Shown piece by piece: positions 53,880 to 63,488 of a DNA stretch of 64,000 nt (position 1 is its first letter; the number at the start of each line of letters is the position of its first letter). Source of the DNA: Sphingopyxis sp. MSC1_008 (lineage in GTDB: Bacteria; Pseudomonadota; Alphaproteobacteria; Sphingomonadales; Sphingomonadaceae); contig NZ_JALPRD010000001.1 in NCBI RefSeq assembly GCF_023197165.1, forward strand, positions 558,001-622,000, given 5' to 3'. Position numbers and translations under genes: made by a program. Under the pieces are notes generated by a model that was given only the letters and a program-made list of their open reading frames with translations, did no database searches and had not been told where the DNA came from.

Positions 53880-54286
53880 GACGCGGTCGCAGGCGCCACG
53901 AGCGGGAAATGCGGGATCGCGACGAGCAATTGCGACCCGTCGCCGAGTTCCATCGCATAACTCCCCACCATCGACCCTTCGGGGGTCGGCAGCGGGCAGC
54001 CCGAAACATAGTCGTACGCGCCGCCGGGGAGGATCAACGGCTGCTCGCCGACGACGCCCTCGCCTTCGACTTCGCTGATCTGACCGCGCCCGTCGGCGAT
54101 CCGCCAGTGGCGGCTGATCAACTGCACCGCGCCTTCGCCATGATTCTCGACGCGGACATGATAGGCCCAGAACCAGCGGCCGAGCGCGGGATGCGATTGT
54201 TCGGGCAGGTAGCTGACCGCCACGCGCACGGTGATCGACCCGGTGGTCGCCGCAAAGGGGAAGAAGGAGTCGATCATCGTGTTCAT
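53876..54286 (-). CDS. apaG: ApaG protein
   Basis: 136-residue ApaG domain protein (E. coli 125), a fibronectin-type beta fold. The GRWFWAYHVRVENHGEGAVQLISRHW segment (split over about 37-63) and PEGSMVGSYAM are typical. ATG 54286 starts the protein; the open frame upstream to 54574 is a shadow. ApaG is linked to divalent-metal (Co/Mg) tolerance in enterobacteria, but its molecular role is unsettled. Downstream of metZ by 14 bases on the same strand. Confidence 0.9.
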   Translation of the reverse strand: MNTMIDSFFPFAATTGSITVRVAVSYLPEQSHPALGRWFWAYHVRVENHGEGAVQLISRHWRIADGRGQISEVEGEGVVGEQPLILPGGAYDYVSGCPLPTPEGSMVGSYAMELGDGSQLLVAIPHFPLVAPATAS

Positions 54287-54300
54287 GGCGCCAGCGTCGC

Positions 54301-55509
54301 TCAAAGCCCGACCTTGGTCAATGCCTGGTCCAGATCGGCGATGACGTCGCGCGGATCTTCGAGCCCAATATTGATCCGCAGCATACCTTCGACGACGCCC
54401 ATGTCGATACGGGCTTCTTCGCTCACGCCATAGTGCGTCGTCGACCAGGGGTGGCAGCAGAGGCTGCGCGAATCGCCGATATTGTTGCTGATGTCGACGA
54501 GCTCGAGCGCGTTGAGGAACGCCATCGCCTGCTCGCGGCCGCCATCGAGTACGAAGGAGAAAATCGGGCCGCACGCGCTCGATTGGCTCATTGCGAGATT
54601 ATGCTGCGGATGGCTCGCAAGCCCCGGGTGGAGCATCCGCGCGACGCGGCCTTCGATCGCCTTGCCGACCGCGAGCGCATTTTCCGACTGGCGCCGCGCG
54701 CGCAGGTCGAGCGTCTCGAGGCCCTTCAGCACCACCCACGCGTTGAACGGCGACAGGTTCGGCCCCGTGTTGCGCTGGAACGGCAGCAGCACATCATTGA
54801 TGAACTTCTCGGTCCCGCACACCGCGCCGGCGAGCACGCGTCCCTGTCCCTCCATCAGCTTCGTTGCCGAATAGGCGACGACATCGGCGCCGAAATCCAT
54901 CGGGCGCTGGAGCACCGCGGTCGCAAAGGCATTGTCGACCACCGTGGTGATGCCATGCGCTTTCGCAAGGCCGCACACATGCTTCATGTCGACGATGTCC
55001 ATCGTCGGGTTCGCAGGGGTTTCGAAGAAGAAGACCTTGGTGTTCGGCTTGATCGCCTTTTCCCACGCGTCATTGTCGCGGCCGTCGACGACAGTCGTCT
55101 CGATGCCGAAGCGCGGACAGAGGTGGTCGACGAGCCAGCGGCACGACCCGAAGGCGGCCTTCGCCGCGACGATATGGTCACCCGCCGACAGCTGGCAGAG
55201 CAAGGCCGTCGTCATCGCGGCCATGCCGGTCGCCTGGACGCGGCATGCCTCCGAGCCCTCCATCAGCGCGATCCGCTCCTCGAGCATCGCAACCGTGGGA
55301 TTCTGGAGGCGCGAATAGGTCATGCCCTGCTCTTCGCCGGCAAAGCGGGCGGCGACTTCCTCGGCATTGTCGTATGTGTAGCCAGAGGTCAGGAAGAGCG
55401 CTTCCGACGTTTCGCCATGCTCGCTGCGCCACGTCCCGCCGCGCACCGCCTGCGTCGCGGGGTGCCAGTTTCTCGTCGTGCTGCGGTCGAAACCCGTCGT
55501 TTTTTTCAT
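54301..55509 (-). CDS. metZ: O-succinylhomoserine sulfhydrylase
   Basis: 402-residue Cys/Met-metabolism PLP enzyme, normal length. The N-terminal SEALFLTSGYTYDNAEE and Tyr in the PLP phosphate site, and the Schiff-base Lys in YSATKLMEGQG (about 212), identify MetZ, which makes homocysteine from O-succinylhomoserine and sulfide. ATG 55509 fits; the frame upstream to 55593 has no signal. It lies next to leuB on the minus strand, six bases apart, as a biosynthetic cluster. Confidence 0.9.
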   Translation of the reverse strand: MKKTTGFDRSTTRNWHPATQAVRGGTWRSEHGETSEALFLTSGYTYDNAEEVAARFAGEEQGMTYSRLQNPTVAMLEERIALMEGSEACRVQATGMAAMTTALLCQLSAGDHIVAAKAAFGSCRWLVDHLCPRFGIETTVVDGRDNDAWEKAIKPNTKVFFFETPANPTMDIVDMKHVCGLAKAHGITTVVDNAFATAVLQRPMDFGADVVAYSATKLMEGQGRVLAGAVCGTEKFINDVLLPFQRNTGPNLSPFNAWVVLKGLETLDLRARRQSENALAVGKAIEGRVARMLHPGLASHPQHNLAMSQSSACGPIFSFVLDGGREQAMAFLNALELVDISNNIGDSRSLCCHPWSTTHYGVSEEARIDMGVVEGMLRINIGLEDPRDVIADLDQALTKVGL

Positions 55510-55514
55510 CTCAT

Positions 55515-56561
55515 CTATCCGTTCAAAGCCGAAACAACCGCATCGCCCAATGCCACCGTTCCCATATTGCCCCCCAGATCCGCACCGCGGCACCCGTCCG
55601 CCAGCACCTTCGCCACCGCCACCTCGATCCGCGCCGCGCTCGCCTCGTCACCGCCAGAATGGCGCAGCAGCATCGCGAGCGACAGGATCATCGCCAGCGG
55701 GTTGGCGACGCCCTTGCCCGCGATGTCGGGCGCGCTGCCATGGATCGGCTCGTACAATCCCAGCTTGCCGTCGCTGAGCGATGCCGATGCGAGCAGCCCG
55801 ATCGAGCCGACGCACATCGACGCCTGATCGGACAGGATATCACCAAAGAGGTTGCCGGTGACGACGACGTCGAACTGGCCGGGATTGCGCACCAGCTGCA
55901 TCGCGGCATTGTCGACATACATATGGGTCAGCGTCACATCGGGATAGTCGGCGGCGACCTCGATCACCACATCGCGCCACAGCTGCGATGTTTCGAGCAC
56001 ATTGGCCTTGTCGACCGAGCATAGCCGCTTGTTGCGGCCCTGCGCCGCGCGGAAGGCGACATGCGCGATCCGGCGCACTTCGCTTTCGCTGTACGACATG
56101 ATGTCATAGCCTTCGCGCTCGCCGCCCGTCGTCGTGCGCGTGCCCTTCTCGCCGAAATAGACATCGCCGTTGAGTTCGCGAACGATCAACAGGTCGATTG
56201 CCGATGCGACCTCGGGACGGAGAGCCGAGCTATCTTCCAGACCCGCAAACAGCTTGGCGGGGCGCAGATTGGCGAACAGCCCGAGTTCGGCACGCAGACC
56301 GAGAATAGCCTGTTCGGGGCGCAGATGGCGTTCGACATTGTCGAAGCGCGGATCGCCGACGGCACCAAAGAGGAGCGCATCGGCGGCTTTCGCCTTCACC
56401 AGCGTTTCGGGGGGCAGCGGATGGCCCGTCGCTTCATATGCCGCCCCGCCGACGAGCGCGCGGTCGAGCGCCACCGGCAATGCGAGCGCGGTCAGGACCT
56501 TCTCGGCCTCCATCATGATTTCCGGACCGATACCATCGCCAGCCAGCAGCAGGATTTTCAA
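55515..56561 (-). CDS. leuB: 3-isopropylmalate dehydrogenase
   Basis: 348-residue NAD-dependent dehydrogenase of the isocitrate/isopropylmalate family. It begins [15 protein letters not shown], has the substrate Arg cluster ([20 protein letters not shown], about 137-150), the metal-binding Asp residues near [10 protein letters not shown] (about 238), and the adenine-binding [15 protein letters not shown] (about 272). It catalyses the oxidative decarboxylation in leucine synthesis. The gene overlaps no neighbour and is five bases upstream of metZ. Confidence 0.94.
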   Translation of the reverse strand: MKILLLAGDGIGPEIMMEAEKVLTALALPVALDRALVGGAAYEATGHPLPPETLVKAKAADALLFGAVGDPRFDNVERHLRPEQAILGLRAELGLFANLRPAKLFAGLEDSSALRPEVASAIDLLIVRELNGDVYFGEKGTRTTTGGEREGYDIMSYSESEVRRIAHVAFRAAQGRNKRLCSVDKANVLETSQLWRDVVIEVAADYPDVTLTHMYVDNAAMQLVRNPGQFDVVVTGNLFGDILSDQASMCVGSIGLLASASLSDGKLGLYEPIHGSAPDIAGKGVANPLAMILSLAMLLRHSGGDEASAARIEVAVAKVLADGCRGADLGGNMGTVALGDAVVSALNG

Positions 56562-56609
56562 TGCGTCGCCCTTTCGTGTCTCGCCAGCCGCTTAGACAGC
56601 GGCGGCGCG

Positions 56610-57347
56610 TCACGCAACCGCCCTGCCCAGCCGCGAGACCAATCTTTCCCTTACGGTCAGCAAGTCGCGGTTGCGGCCGTCGAGAATGTCGCGGTCGAGG
56701 AAATGACCCGTGATCATCAAGCCGTCGAGGACATCCCCCAGTGACGGGCCCGCATCTTGTCCGCGCAAAAACGGTGGCAGGCGAAACAGCCGTTCCTCAT
56801 AACCCGTCGCCGCGCCGATACTCACCGCGCCGCCCGATTTGGGGCTTATGAACGCGAGATCGTCGGGCGAGCCCGTCACGACGCATTCCTCAAGGTTCAG
56901 GCCGAAGCCCAATTCGGCGAGTAGCAGCAACTCGTAGCGCGCCAGCGCCGCGGCCCATTGCCGCGCCGACGAGGCCACCCCGATCGCGTCCAGAACGGCC
57001 GACAGCGCTGAATAGAGCGCGGGATAGGGCTGACTCTCGGGTAGGGTCGACGCGGTCAGGCTTGTCGCCCAGTCGATCGCCGCCGCCGCCAGCGGTTCGG
57101 TAAGCAGCGGCGCGCGGCTTTCCAGCAACTCGGCTGTCGCGCCGGCAAGTTGTTCTTCGGTCCGCGCGCGGAGTTCGAGCGCGACGAGATTGCCAGGGAT
57201 CAGGATCGGACGCAGGCGCGTTGACCGCCCGCCGCGCACATAGCCAGCGACCAGCCCCGCCTCATGCGTCAAAGCGCGGACAATCGCGCCATGCTCGCCA
57301 TGCGCGCGGACCGCGCAGACGACGGCTTCGGCGGTCAGGCTGGCCAA
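56610..57347 (-). CDS. recO: DNA repair protein RecO
   Basis: About 245 residues if started at TTG 57347. The N-terminal OB-fold part reads [20 protein letters not shown] and the C-terminal helical part contains [21 protein letters not shown] and [12 protein letters not shown], diagnostic of RecO. An ATG at 57416 gives 23 extra residues unlike RecO, so the TTG, inside the end of the upstream thioesterase gene, is preferred. RecO loads RecA at gaps and aids RecF-type recombination. Only one of the zinc-site cysteines of other RecO proteins is seen. Confidence 0.85.
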   Translation of the reverse strand: MASLTAEAVVCAVRAHGEHGAIVRALTHEAGLVAGYVRGGRSTRLRPILIPGNLVALELRARTEEQLAGATAELLESRAPLLTEPLAAAAIDWATSLTASTLPESQPYPALYSALSAVLDAIGVASSARQWAAALARYELLLLAELGFGLNLEECVVTGSPDDLAFISPKSGGAVSIGAATGYEERLFRLPPFLRGQDAGPSLGDVLDGLMITGHFLDRDILDGRNRDLLTVRERLVSRLGRAVA

Positions 57348-57727
57348 AGCACCATCTGCGTCTGCGTCACCAGCGCGACCTCGGCCCCATCCTCGGTGCG
57401 GATGCGCGTCTGCCATACCGACAGGCGCTTGCCGATCTTCACCGGGGTCGCCTCGCCAACCAGCACCGATCCGACGGGTCCGGCGCCGAGGAAATTGGTC
57501 TTGCTCTCGATCGTCGTCGTGCCATTGGCGCCCTCGGGCAAGGTCAGGAAGGCGCCAACGGCGCCGAGACAGTCGGCAAAGGCCATGATCGCGCCGCCAT
57601 GGACGATCCCGCCGGCCGTGCAGATTTCGGCGCGCACGGGAAGCTTGCCCGCAACGCGGTCCTTCCCGCCTTCCTCGATCGTGACCCCAAGCGTTCCCGC
57701 GAGCGGCATCGCTGCTGCAAAATCCAT
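57335..57727 (-). CDS. Hotdog-fold thioesterase (PaaI family)
   Basis: 130-residue hotdog protein with the motif [21 protein letters not shown] (split over about 39-59), typical of acyl-CoA thioesterases. ATG 57727 is preceded by GGGGAGAG. The stop region overlaps the recO start by 13 bases. It is preceded by uvrC; all three genes lie on the minus strand and are probably co-transcribed. Confidence 0.83.
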   Translation of the reverse strand: MDFAAAMPLAGTLGVTIEEGGKDRVAGKLPVRAEICTAGGIVHGGAIMAFADCLGAVGAFLTLPEGANGTTTIESKTNFLGAGPVGSVLVGEATPVKIGKRLSVWQTRIRTEDGAEVALVTQTQMVLWPA

Positions 57728-57737
57728 AACTCTCCCC

Positions 57738-59672
57738 TCACCGTCCCGAATGATAGAAATCATGCACAGCTTGCGCGACTGCCGCGCTGACGCCCGGCGC
57801 CTTCTGCAAATCTTCCAAGCTCGCGCCGCGCACCGCGCGCGCGGTGCCGAAATGCATCAGCAGCGCCTTCTTGCGCGACGGACCGATGCCCGGAACCTCA
57901 TCGAGCGGCGACGAACCCATCGCCTTCGACCGCTTCGCCCGGTGCGCGCCGATGGCGAAGCGGTGCGCCTCGTCGCGCAGCCGCTGAATATAGAAAAGCA
58001 CCGCATTGTTCATGGGCAGCGTGAATTCGCGTCCGTCAGGATGATAGAAAGTCTCGCGCCCCGCATTCCGGTCGGGGCCCTTGGCCACCCCGACAAAGGT
58101 CAGGTCATCGATCCCCAGTTCGGCAAACACCGATGCAACCGCCGACACCTGCCCCTTGCCGCCGTCGATCAGCACCAGGTCGGGCCATTCGCCCTTCGTG
58201 CGCTCCGGGTCTTCCTCGATCGCGCGCGCGAAGCGGCGCTGGAACACTTCACGCATCATCGCAAAATCGTCGCCCGGCATCGTCTCGGCGCGCTTGATGT
58301 TGAACTTGCGATACGCGCCCTTGATCCAGCCCTCGGGCCCGGCGACGACCATCGCGCCAAGCGCATTGGTGCCTTGGATGTGGCTATTGTCGTAAATCTC
58401 GATCCGCTGTGGCGGGTTTTCCAGATCGAACAGCTCGGCGAGTTCACGACCCAGCTTCGCTTGGCTGCTGCTCTCGGCGAGCCGCCGGTCGAGTTCCTCG
58501 CCCGCGTTACGCACCGCCTGCTCGAGCAGCCGCCGCCGATTGCCGCGCTGCGGCACGCTGATCTCGATCTTGCGCTCGGCGACTTCGCCCAGCGCCTCGG
58601 CGAGCAGGTCGCATTCGGCAGGTTCGCGGTCGACAAGGATCGTCTTCGGTGGCGGCACACCTTCATAGAATTGCATCAGGAAGCTCGCCATCACCTCGTC
58701 CTCGGGCACGCCCGAAACATGCGCGGGGAAGAAGCTGCGATGGCCCCAATTCTGGCCGCCGCGGATGAAGAAGCCCGCGATGCACAGCTGCCCGCCCTTC
58801 GCCGCGAGCGCGAAGACATCGGCGTCGCCCAACCCGTCGGCGTGGACCGACTGGCTGCCCTGGATGAAGGTCAGCGACTTCAGCCGGTCGCGGATCACAG
58901 CCGCCTGCTCGTAATCCATCGCATCGGCGGCTTGCGTCATCGCGACTCCCAGCCGCTTCTGCACCGCGGTCGAGCGCCCCTCGAGGAAATCCTGCGCGTC
59001 GCTCACCAGCCCGGCATAATCTTCCTTCGAGATACGATCGACGCACGGCGCGCTGCACCGCTTGATTTGATACAGCAGACAAGGCCGCGATCGGTTTGCA
59101 AAGAAGCTGTCGGTGCAACTCCTGAGCAGAAAGGTTTTCTGCAAGGCATTGAGCGTCTGATGAACCGACCCGGCGCTCGCGAACGGGCCGTAATAGCGCC
59201 CCTTCGCGCGCCGCGCGCCGCGATGCTTCTGCACGCGCGGGAAAGCATGATCGGTGCGCAGCAGGATAAACGGGAAGCTTTTGTCGTCGCGGAGCAGGAC
59301 ATTGTACGGCGGGCGGTATCGCTTGATCAGCTGCGCCTCAAGCAACAGCGCCTCAGCCTCGCTCGTCGTCGTGACGATCTCCATCGCACGCGTCTGCGAC
59401 ACCATGCGCTGGAGCCGCTGCGGCAGCCGCGCGACCTGCGTGTAGCTGGTCACCCGGTTCTTCAGCGCACGCGCCTTGCCCACATAAAGCACGTCGCCGC
59501 GCGCATCGAGCATCCGGTACACGCCGGGACGCGTCGGCAATTTGCGCACGACGCTACGGATCGCCTCGGCGCCGCGTTCCAAGTCAGGCTTGTCATCCTC
59601 GGCATCGCCACCGCGGATGACATAGGTCGCTTTTTCTTCGTTGAATCGGTCGGGAGCGTTCGGGCGGGCCAT
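57738..59672 (-). CDS. uvrC: Excinuclease ABC subunit C
   Basis: 644-residue UvrC. It contains the GIY-YIG nuclease domain (PTRPGVYRMLDARGDVLYVGKA, split over about 47-68), the UVR helix region (about 210-250, DYEQAAVIRDRLKSL), the RNase H-like C-terminal nuclease (IEIYDNSHIQG at about 424, LVLIDGGKGQVSA at about 510), and a terminal HhH pair (VPGIGPSRKKALLMHFG, about 598). It cuts DNA on both sides of lesions with UvrB. Starts at ATG 59672. Confidence 0.94.
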   Translation of the reverse strand: MARPNAPDRFNEEKATYVIRGGDAEDDKPDLERGAEAIRSVVRKLPTRPGVYRMLDARGDVLYVGKARALKNRVTSYTQVARLPQRLQRMVSQTRAMEIVTTTSEAEALLLEAQLIKRYRPPYNVLLRDDKSFPFILLRTDHAFPRVQKHRGARRAKGRYYGPFASAGSVHQTLNALQKTFLLRSCTDSFFANRSRPCLLYQIKRCSAPCVDRISKEDYAGLVSDAQDFLEGRSTAVQKRLGVAMTQAADAMDYEQAAVIRDRLKSLTFIQGSQSVHADGLGDADVFALAAKGGQLCIAGFFIRGGQNWGHRSFFPAHVSGVPEDEVMASFLMQFYEGVPPPKTILVDREPAECDLLAEALGEVAERKIEISVPQRGNRRRLLEQAVRNAGEELDRRLAESSSQAKLGRELAELFDLENPPQRIEIYDNSHIQGTNALGAMVVAGPEGWIKGAYRKFNIKRAETMPGDDFAMMREVFQRRFARAIEEDPERTKGEWPDLVLIDGGKGQVSAVASVFAELGIDDLTFVGVAKGPDRNAGRETFYHPDGREFTLPMNNAVLFYIQRLRDEAHRFAIGAHRAKRSKAMGSSPLDEVPGIGPSRKKALLMHFGTARAVRGASLEDLQKAPGVSAAVAQAVHDFYHSGR

Positions 59673-59743
59673 GATTTTCCATGTAGGCGATGGCGATGCG
59701 ACCCGCCATAGTGCGCGAGGTAAAAGCTCATGGGAGGGGTCGC

Positions 59744-60463
59744 ATGGATTTACGTGGAAAGCTCGCGCTGGTTACCGGCGGCAGCGACGGGATCGGCCGC
59801 GAGATCGCGCTGCAACTGCAAGGCGCGGGCGCGAATGTAATCGTCACGGGCCGCTCGGCCGGGAAATTGCAGGCCATGGCGGCGCTGGGCTTCGGGACGA
59901 TCGCGGGCGATCTGTCGACGCCGGTGGGCGTCGATGCCGTCGTGAGCGGCGTGGCGGGCAAGCCGCTTGCGCTGCTCGTCAACAATGCCGGCGTCGGCAG
60001 TGAATATGAGCTCGACGATGCCGCGACGCTGGAGAATGCGGCGCATTGCATCCGCACCAACCTCGATGCGCCGATCATGCTGTGTACGCGGCTGCTGCCA
60101 ACGCTGCGCGCGCAGCCCGAAGCGGCGATCGTCAACGTAACGTCGGGCCTTGCGATCGCGCCGCGCGCGGGCGGCTCTATCTATTGCGCGACCAAGGCGG
60201 GGCTACGCAGCTACACGCAGGCGATCCGCCACCTGTTGAAAGACAGCAACGTCCGCGTGATCGAGGCGCTGCCGCCGGTCGTCGAGACGAATATGACCGC
60301 GGGCCGTGCGGGCAGGAAGATGAGCGCGCACGACTGCGCCGCCGAGATCGTCCGCGGCATCCGCACCGGCAAGAGCGAGGTCAATGCCGGGATGGTGAAG
60401 ATGTTGCAGTTCGTCCACAGTGTCTCGCCCGCGCTGGCGCGGCGGATCATGATCCAGTTCTGA
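59744..60463 (+). CDS. Short-chain dehydrogenase/reductase
   Basis: 239-residue SDR with the cofactor motif TGGSDGIG (about 12-19), the NNAG motif (about 86), the catalytic Ser in NVTSG (about 138) and Tyr-x-x-x-Lys as YCATK (about 151-155). GGGAGGGG lies before ATG 59744. It oxidises or reduces an alcohol or carbonyl with NAD(P). The close GST gene downstream (12 bases) suggests one operon. Confidence 0.85.
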   Translation: MDLRGKLALVTGGSDGIGREIALQLQGAGANVIVTGRSAGKLQAMAALGFGTIAGDLSTPVGVDAVVSGVAGKPLALLVNNAGVGSEYELDDAATLENAAHCIRTNLDAPIMLCTRLLPTLRAQPEAAIVNVTSGLAIAPRAGGSIYCATKAGLRSYTQAIRHLLKDSNVRVIEALPPVVETNMTAGRAGRKMSAHDCAAEIVRGIRTGKSEVNAGMVKMLQFVHSVSPALARRIMIQF

Positions 60464-60474
60464 GGATTGCAGGC

Positions 60475-61128
60475 ATGATCACTCTGTACGGCGAAGGACG
60501 GGGTTTCCGTGTTGCTTGGCTGCTCGAAGAAATGGGACTGCCCTATAGGCTGCGGCAGGTCGATCTGCTCGACGGGGTCGAACAGGACACCGAATTCCTG
60601 TCGATCAACCCCGCCGGATTCATCCCTGCGATCGTCGACGGCGATACGGTGATGGTCGAATCGATCGCGATCATGGAATATCTGCTCGCGCGCTATGGAC
60701 CGAGCCCGCTTGTACCGACGCCGGACGACGCGGCATTCGCGACCTACCAACAGTTTCTGCACATGGGCGAGGCGGGGCTTGCGGGGCCGGTCAACGCCAT
60801 CGTTGCGACTAACATTCTCGCACCCGAAGACGAAAGGAAGAACTGGACCGCCGGCTGGGCGCTCGGCACCTTCGAAAGCCGGCTCGGCCTCGTGACGCGC
60901 CAGCTTACCGGAACGCCCTATATCGCAGGAGACCGCTTCACCGCCGCTGACATCTCGGTCACCTATGCTCTGGAGTTCGCCCAGCGCACAATCAACTATG
61001 CGCTCGGCGGTGCCGAAAAGTCCTATATCGCCCGCACGACGGCGCGCCAGGGTTACGCACGTGCGATGGACAATTGCCCCGCGACGAAGGCGTGGATCGC
61101 GGCGATAGCCGGGTCAAATGCAACTTAG
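60475..61128 (+). CDS. Glutathione transferase
   Basis: 217-residue GST. The thioredoxin domain (about 1-80) has GEGRGFRVAWLLEEMGLPY and the SINPAGFIPAIVDGD cis-Pro segment (PAI), with the gamma-glutamyl-binding ESIAIMEYL (Glu-Ser); helical domain follows. No catalytic Cys is at the start. ATG 60475 lies 12 bases after the dehydrogenase gene. Substrate unknown. Confidence 0.83.
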   Translation: MITLYGEGRGFRVAWLLEEMGLPYRLRQVDLLDGVEQDTEFLSINPAGFIPAIVDGDTVMVESIAIMEYLLARYGPSPLVPTPDDAAFATYQQFLHMGEAGLAGPVNAIVATNILAPEDERKNWTAGWALGTFESRLGLVTRQLTGTPYIAGDRFTAADISVTYALEFAQRTINYALGGAEKSYIARTTARQGYARAMDNCPATKAWIAAIAGSNAT

Positions 61129-61130
61129 CA

Positions 61131-61213
61131 TCGTCATCCCGGGCTTGACCCGGGATCCCGCTTCTGTCCGCCAAATCGCGAAGCGGCGCCCCGGATCAGG
61201 TCCGGGGTGACGA
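61131..61213. repeat. Inverted pair of REP-like palindromes (family A)
   Basis: Copies at 61131-61159 (TCATCCCGGGCTTGACCCGGG) and 61189-61213 (CCCCGGATCAGGTCCGGGG) in opposite orientation, matching 10416 and 19012. They lie three bases after the GST stop and before the ATP synthase terminator. Confidence 0.8.
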
Positions 61214-61243
61214 AAGAGAAGATATCGGCACACCCCTTGAAGC

Positions 61244-61269
61244 AAAACGCCCGCGGAAATCCGCGGGCG
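61244..61269 (-). terminator. Terminator of the F0 ATP synthase operon
   Basis: Nine-base stem CGCCCGCGG (61248-61256) / CCGCGGGCG (61261-61269) followed on the minus strand by TTTT (AAAA at 61244-61247). It is 27 bases beyond the atpF stop. Confidence 0.85.
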
Positions 61270-61295
61270 CTCTGTTTTCAGCGATGTCGAAAGGC

Positions 61296-61841
61296 TCAGC
61301 CCTTGGCGACGCCCGCGATGGCCTGATCGACCAGCGCCTTGTCAGCCTTGGCATCATGCTTTTCGGCGATCAGCGCGGCAGCAGCGTCGGTCGCGGCCTT
61401 GGCAGCGGCCGAGCGGACTTCGGCGAGCGCGGTTGCTTCGGCCGCGGCGATGCGGTCTTCGGCCATCTGCTTGCGGCGGCCGATCAGCGCGGTTGCGTCG
61501 GCCTTCGCCTTGGCGACGAGCGCTTCGGCTTCTGCATCGGCCCGGGCGCGCATCTCGTCGGCTTCCTTCGCGGCGTCGGCGAGCTTGGCTTCATATTCAG
61601 CCTTCAGCGATTCGGCGTCGAGCCGCAGCTGTTCGGCTTCCTTGAGCTGCTTGGAAATCTCGGCAATCTTGTTGTCGAGCATGCCCGCGACCATCGCCGG
61701 CACCTTCTTCCACAGCAGGATGGCGATGAAGATCGCCATGGCGATCGAAACCCAGACGGTCGCATCGATGAAACCGAACGATGCCGGCTCGACATGCACT
61801 TCGCCCGCGGCTTCGGACAAGATGGTCAGAACATTAGCCAT
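61296..61841 (-). CDS. atpF: ATP synthase F0 subunit b
   Basis: 181-residue b subunit. An N-terminal membrane helix (about 28-46, VWVSIAMAIFIAILLWKKV) is followed by a long charged coiled coil rich in Ala, Glu and Lys. It forms the peripheral stalk with b'. Last gene of the operon; overlaps the b' gene by eight bases. Confidence 0.92.
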   Translation of the reverse strand: MANVLTILSEAAGEVHVEPASFGFIDATVWVSIAMAIFIAILLWKKVPAMVAGMLDNKIAEISKQLKEAEQLRLDAESLKAEYEAKLADAAKEADEMRARADAEAEALVAKAKADATALIGRRKQMAEDRIAAAEATALAEVRSAAAKAATDAAAALIAEKHDAKADKALVDQAIAGVAKG

Positions 61842-62331
61842 GGAGCACCGCCTTCACCGCCGCCTTGGCGTCCGCCGCAGCGACCTTCACGCCCGACAGC
61901 TTGGCGACGAGGTCGCCCGCTGCTTCGGCCGCGACCGATTCGATTTCGGCCATCGCCGAAGTGCGCGCCGCGTTGACATCGGCTTCGGCCGCCGACAGCT
62001 TGTCGGCGAGTTCGGCGTCGACCTTTGCCAGACGCTTTTCGGCGTCTTTCGCGGCCTTGTCCTTGGCGTCGGTTACCGCTTTTTGCGCGGCGGCGCGGCT
62101 TGCGTCGCTTTGCTGGCGATAGCCTTCTTCGAGGTTGTCGGCGGCGGCATGCGCGGCTTTCGCCGCGGCCAGATCGTCCGCCACCTTGCGGTCGCGCGCG
62201 TCCACCGTCGCCTCGATCTTCGGCAGCATGCCGCGGCCGATGACGAAAAAGACGAAGCCGAAGGTCAGCAGCACCCAGAAAATCTGCGATGCGGCGTACC
62301 AGCTTTCAGCGAATTGGCTGATTTGAGGCAT
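61834..62331 (-). CDS. atpG: ATP synthase F0 subunit b'
   Basis: 165-residue b-like subunit with one membrane helix at about 17-34 and a long coiled coil. Alphaproteobacteria and cyanobacteria carry this second b subunit. The gene lies 71 bases after atpE and overlaps atpF by eight bases. Confidence 0.9.
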   Translation of the reverse strand: MPQISQFAESWYAASQIFWVLLTFGFVFFVIGRGMLPKIEATVDARDRKVADDLAAAKAAHAAADNLEEGYRQQSDASRAAAQKAVTDAKDKAAKDAEKRLAKVDAELADKLSAAEADVNAARTSAMAEIESVAAEAAGDLVAKLSGVKVAAADAKAAVKAVLHG

Positions 62332-62402
62332 GGATTTACTCGACCGACAAAAGAAAAGCAGTCGCGGGGCCCGCTTTTAGCGAGCCGGCCCCGCAGACGA
62401 AA

Positions 62403-62633
62403 TCAGGCTGCCTTGAGGTACAGCAGGATCGCGATCAGGAACGACAGCAGGCCGAGAAGTTCGGCAGCCGCGAAGCCGATGAACAGGCGGCCCTGCTGGC
62501 CGTCGGCAGCAGCCGGGTTACGCAGCGCGCTTTCGAGGAAGCTACCGAAGACGTTGCCCACACCGATGGCGGCCATACCGGCACCGATAGCGGCCAGACC
62601 GGCGCCGATGAGCGAAGCAGCTTGAACGTCCAT
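62403..62633 (-). CDS. atpE: ATP synthase F0 subunit c
   Basis: 76-residue c subunit with two membrane helices: a Gly-rich first helix ([19 protein letters not shown]) and a second containing the proton-binding Glu in [12 protein letters not shown] (about residue 58). A loop with RNPAA and QQG links them. Forms the c-ring. GGAG precedes the start. Confidence 0.94.
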   Translation of the reverse strand: MDVQAASLIGAGLAAIGAGMAAIGVGNVFGSFLESALRNPAAADGQQGRLFIGFAAAELLGLLSFLIAILLYLKAA

Positions 62634-62675
62634 TTTATACTCCTTGGGAAAAACGTTGATTATACAGTTGAGATA

Positions 62676-63455
62676 TCAGTGCAGATTGACCGCGTCGTTC
62701 AGATAGAGCGACGTGAGCAGCGCGAACACATAAGCCTGGATACCCGCGACCAGCAGCTCGAGGCCGCTGATGCCGACCATCAGCGCCATGCTGGGGATGC
62801 CGACGCCCAGGCCGACAGCCGGACCGGCAGCGATTCCGTCGATGATGAACGAGGCGAACACCTTCATCAGCACGTGGCCCGCGGTCATCGCGACGAACAG
62901 TCGGAGAGCAAGGCTGAACGGGCGAACAAGGAACGACACCAGCTCGATCACGGGGATCAGCCACAGCAGCCACCAAGGCGTACCGTGCGGGACGAACAGC
63001 GAGAAGAAATGCAGGCCGTGGCGCCAGAAACCGACGATCAGCACGATCGAGAAGCTCAGGATCGCGAGGAAACCGGTGATCGTGAAATGGCTCGTCACGG
63101 TAAAGGGATGCACGCCGAACAGGCCGAGCGGCATCAGCCCAATCACGTTCAACATCAGGATGAACATGAAGAGCGAGAAGACATAGGGTGTATATTTGCG
63201 GCCTTCGGGGCCGATATTCGCGTTCATCATGCTCGAAATGAAGCCGGTGAAGCCTTCGACGGCGACCTGCCAGCGACCGGGAACGAGCTGGCGCTTCATC
63301 CCGCCGATCATGAAGACCCACAGCAGAAGGCCGGCGATGACCATCCACATCGCGCTGGTCGTAAAGGCAACCTCATGATTGCCGACATGGAACATGTCGA
63401 ACATCTTCTGCACCTCGAACTGGTGCATCGGGTCCACTTTGCCTTGATCCGCCAC
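62676..63455 (-). CDS. atpB: ATP synthase F0 subunit a
   Basis: 259-residue subunit a with about five to six membrane helices and the family-typical essential Arg in the ELVSFLVRPFSLALRLFVAM segment (split over about 170-191, the Arg in ALRLF). It starts with a GTG at 63455 with GGCGAGG upstream. It forms the proton half-channels next to the c-ring. Confidence 0.93.
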   Translation of the reverse strand: MADQGKVDPMHQFEVQKMFDMFHVGNHEVAFTTSAMWMVIAGLLLWVFMIGGMKRQLVPGRWQVAVEGFTGFISSMMNANIGPEGRKYTPYVFSLFMFILMLNVIGLMPLGLFGVHPFTVTSHFTITGFLAILSFSIVLIVGFWRHGLHFFSLFVPHGTPWWLLWLIPVIELVSFLVRPFSLALRLFVAMTAGHVLMKVFASFIIDGIAAGPAVGLGVGIPSMALMVGISGLELLVAGIQAYVFALLTSLYLNDAVNLH

Positions 63456-63488
63456 GCGATACCTCGCCTAAATCCCAGTAATTCAGCT

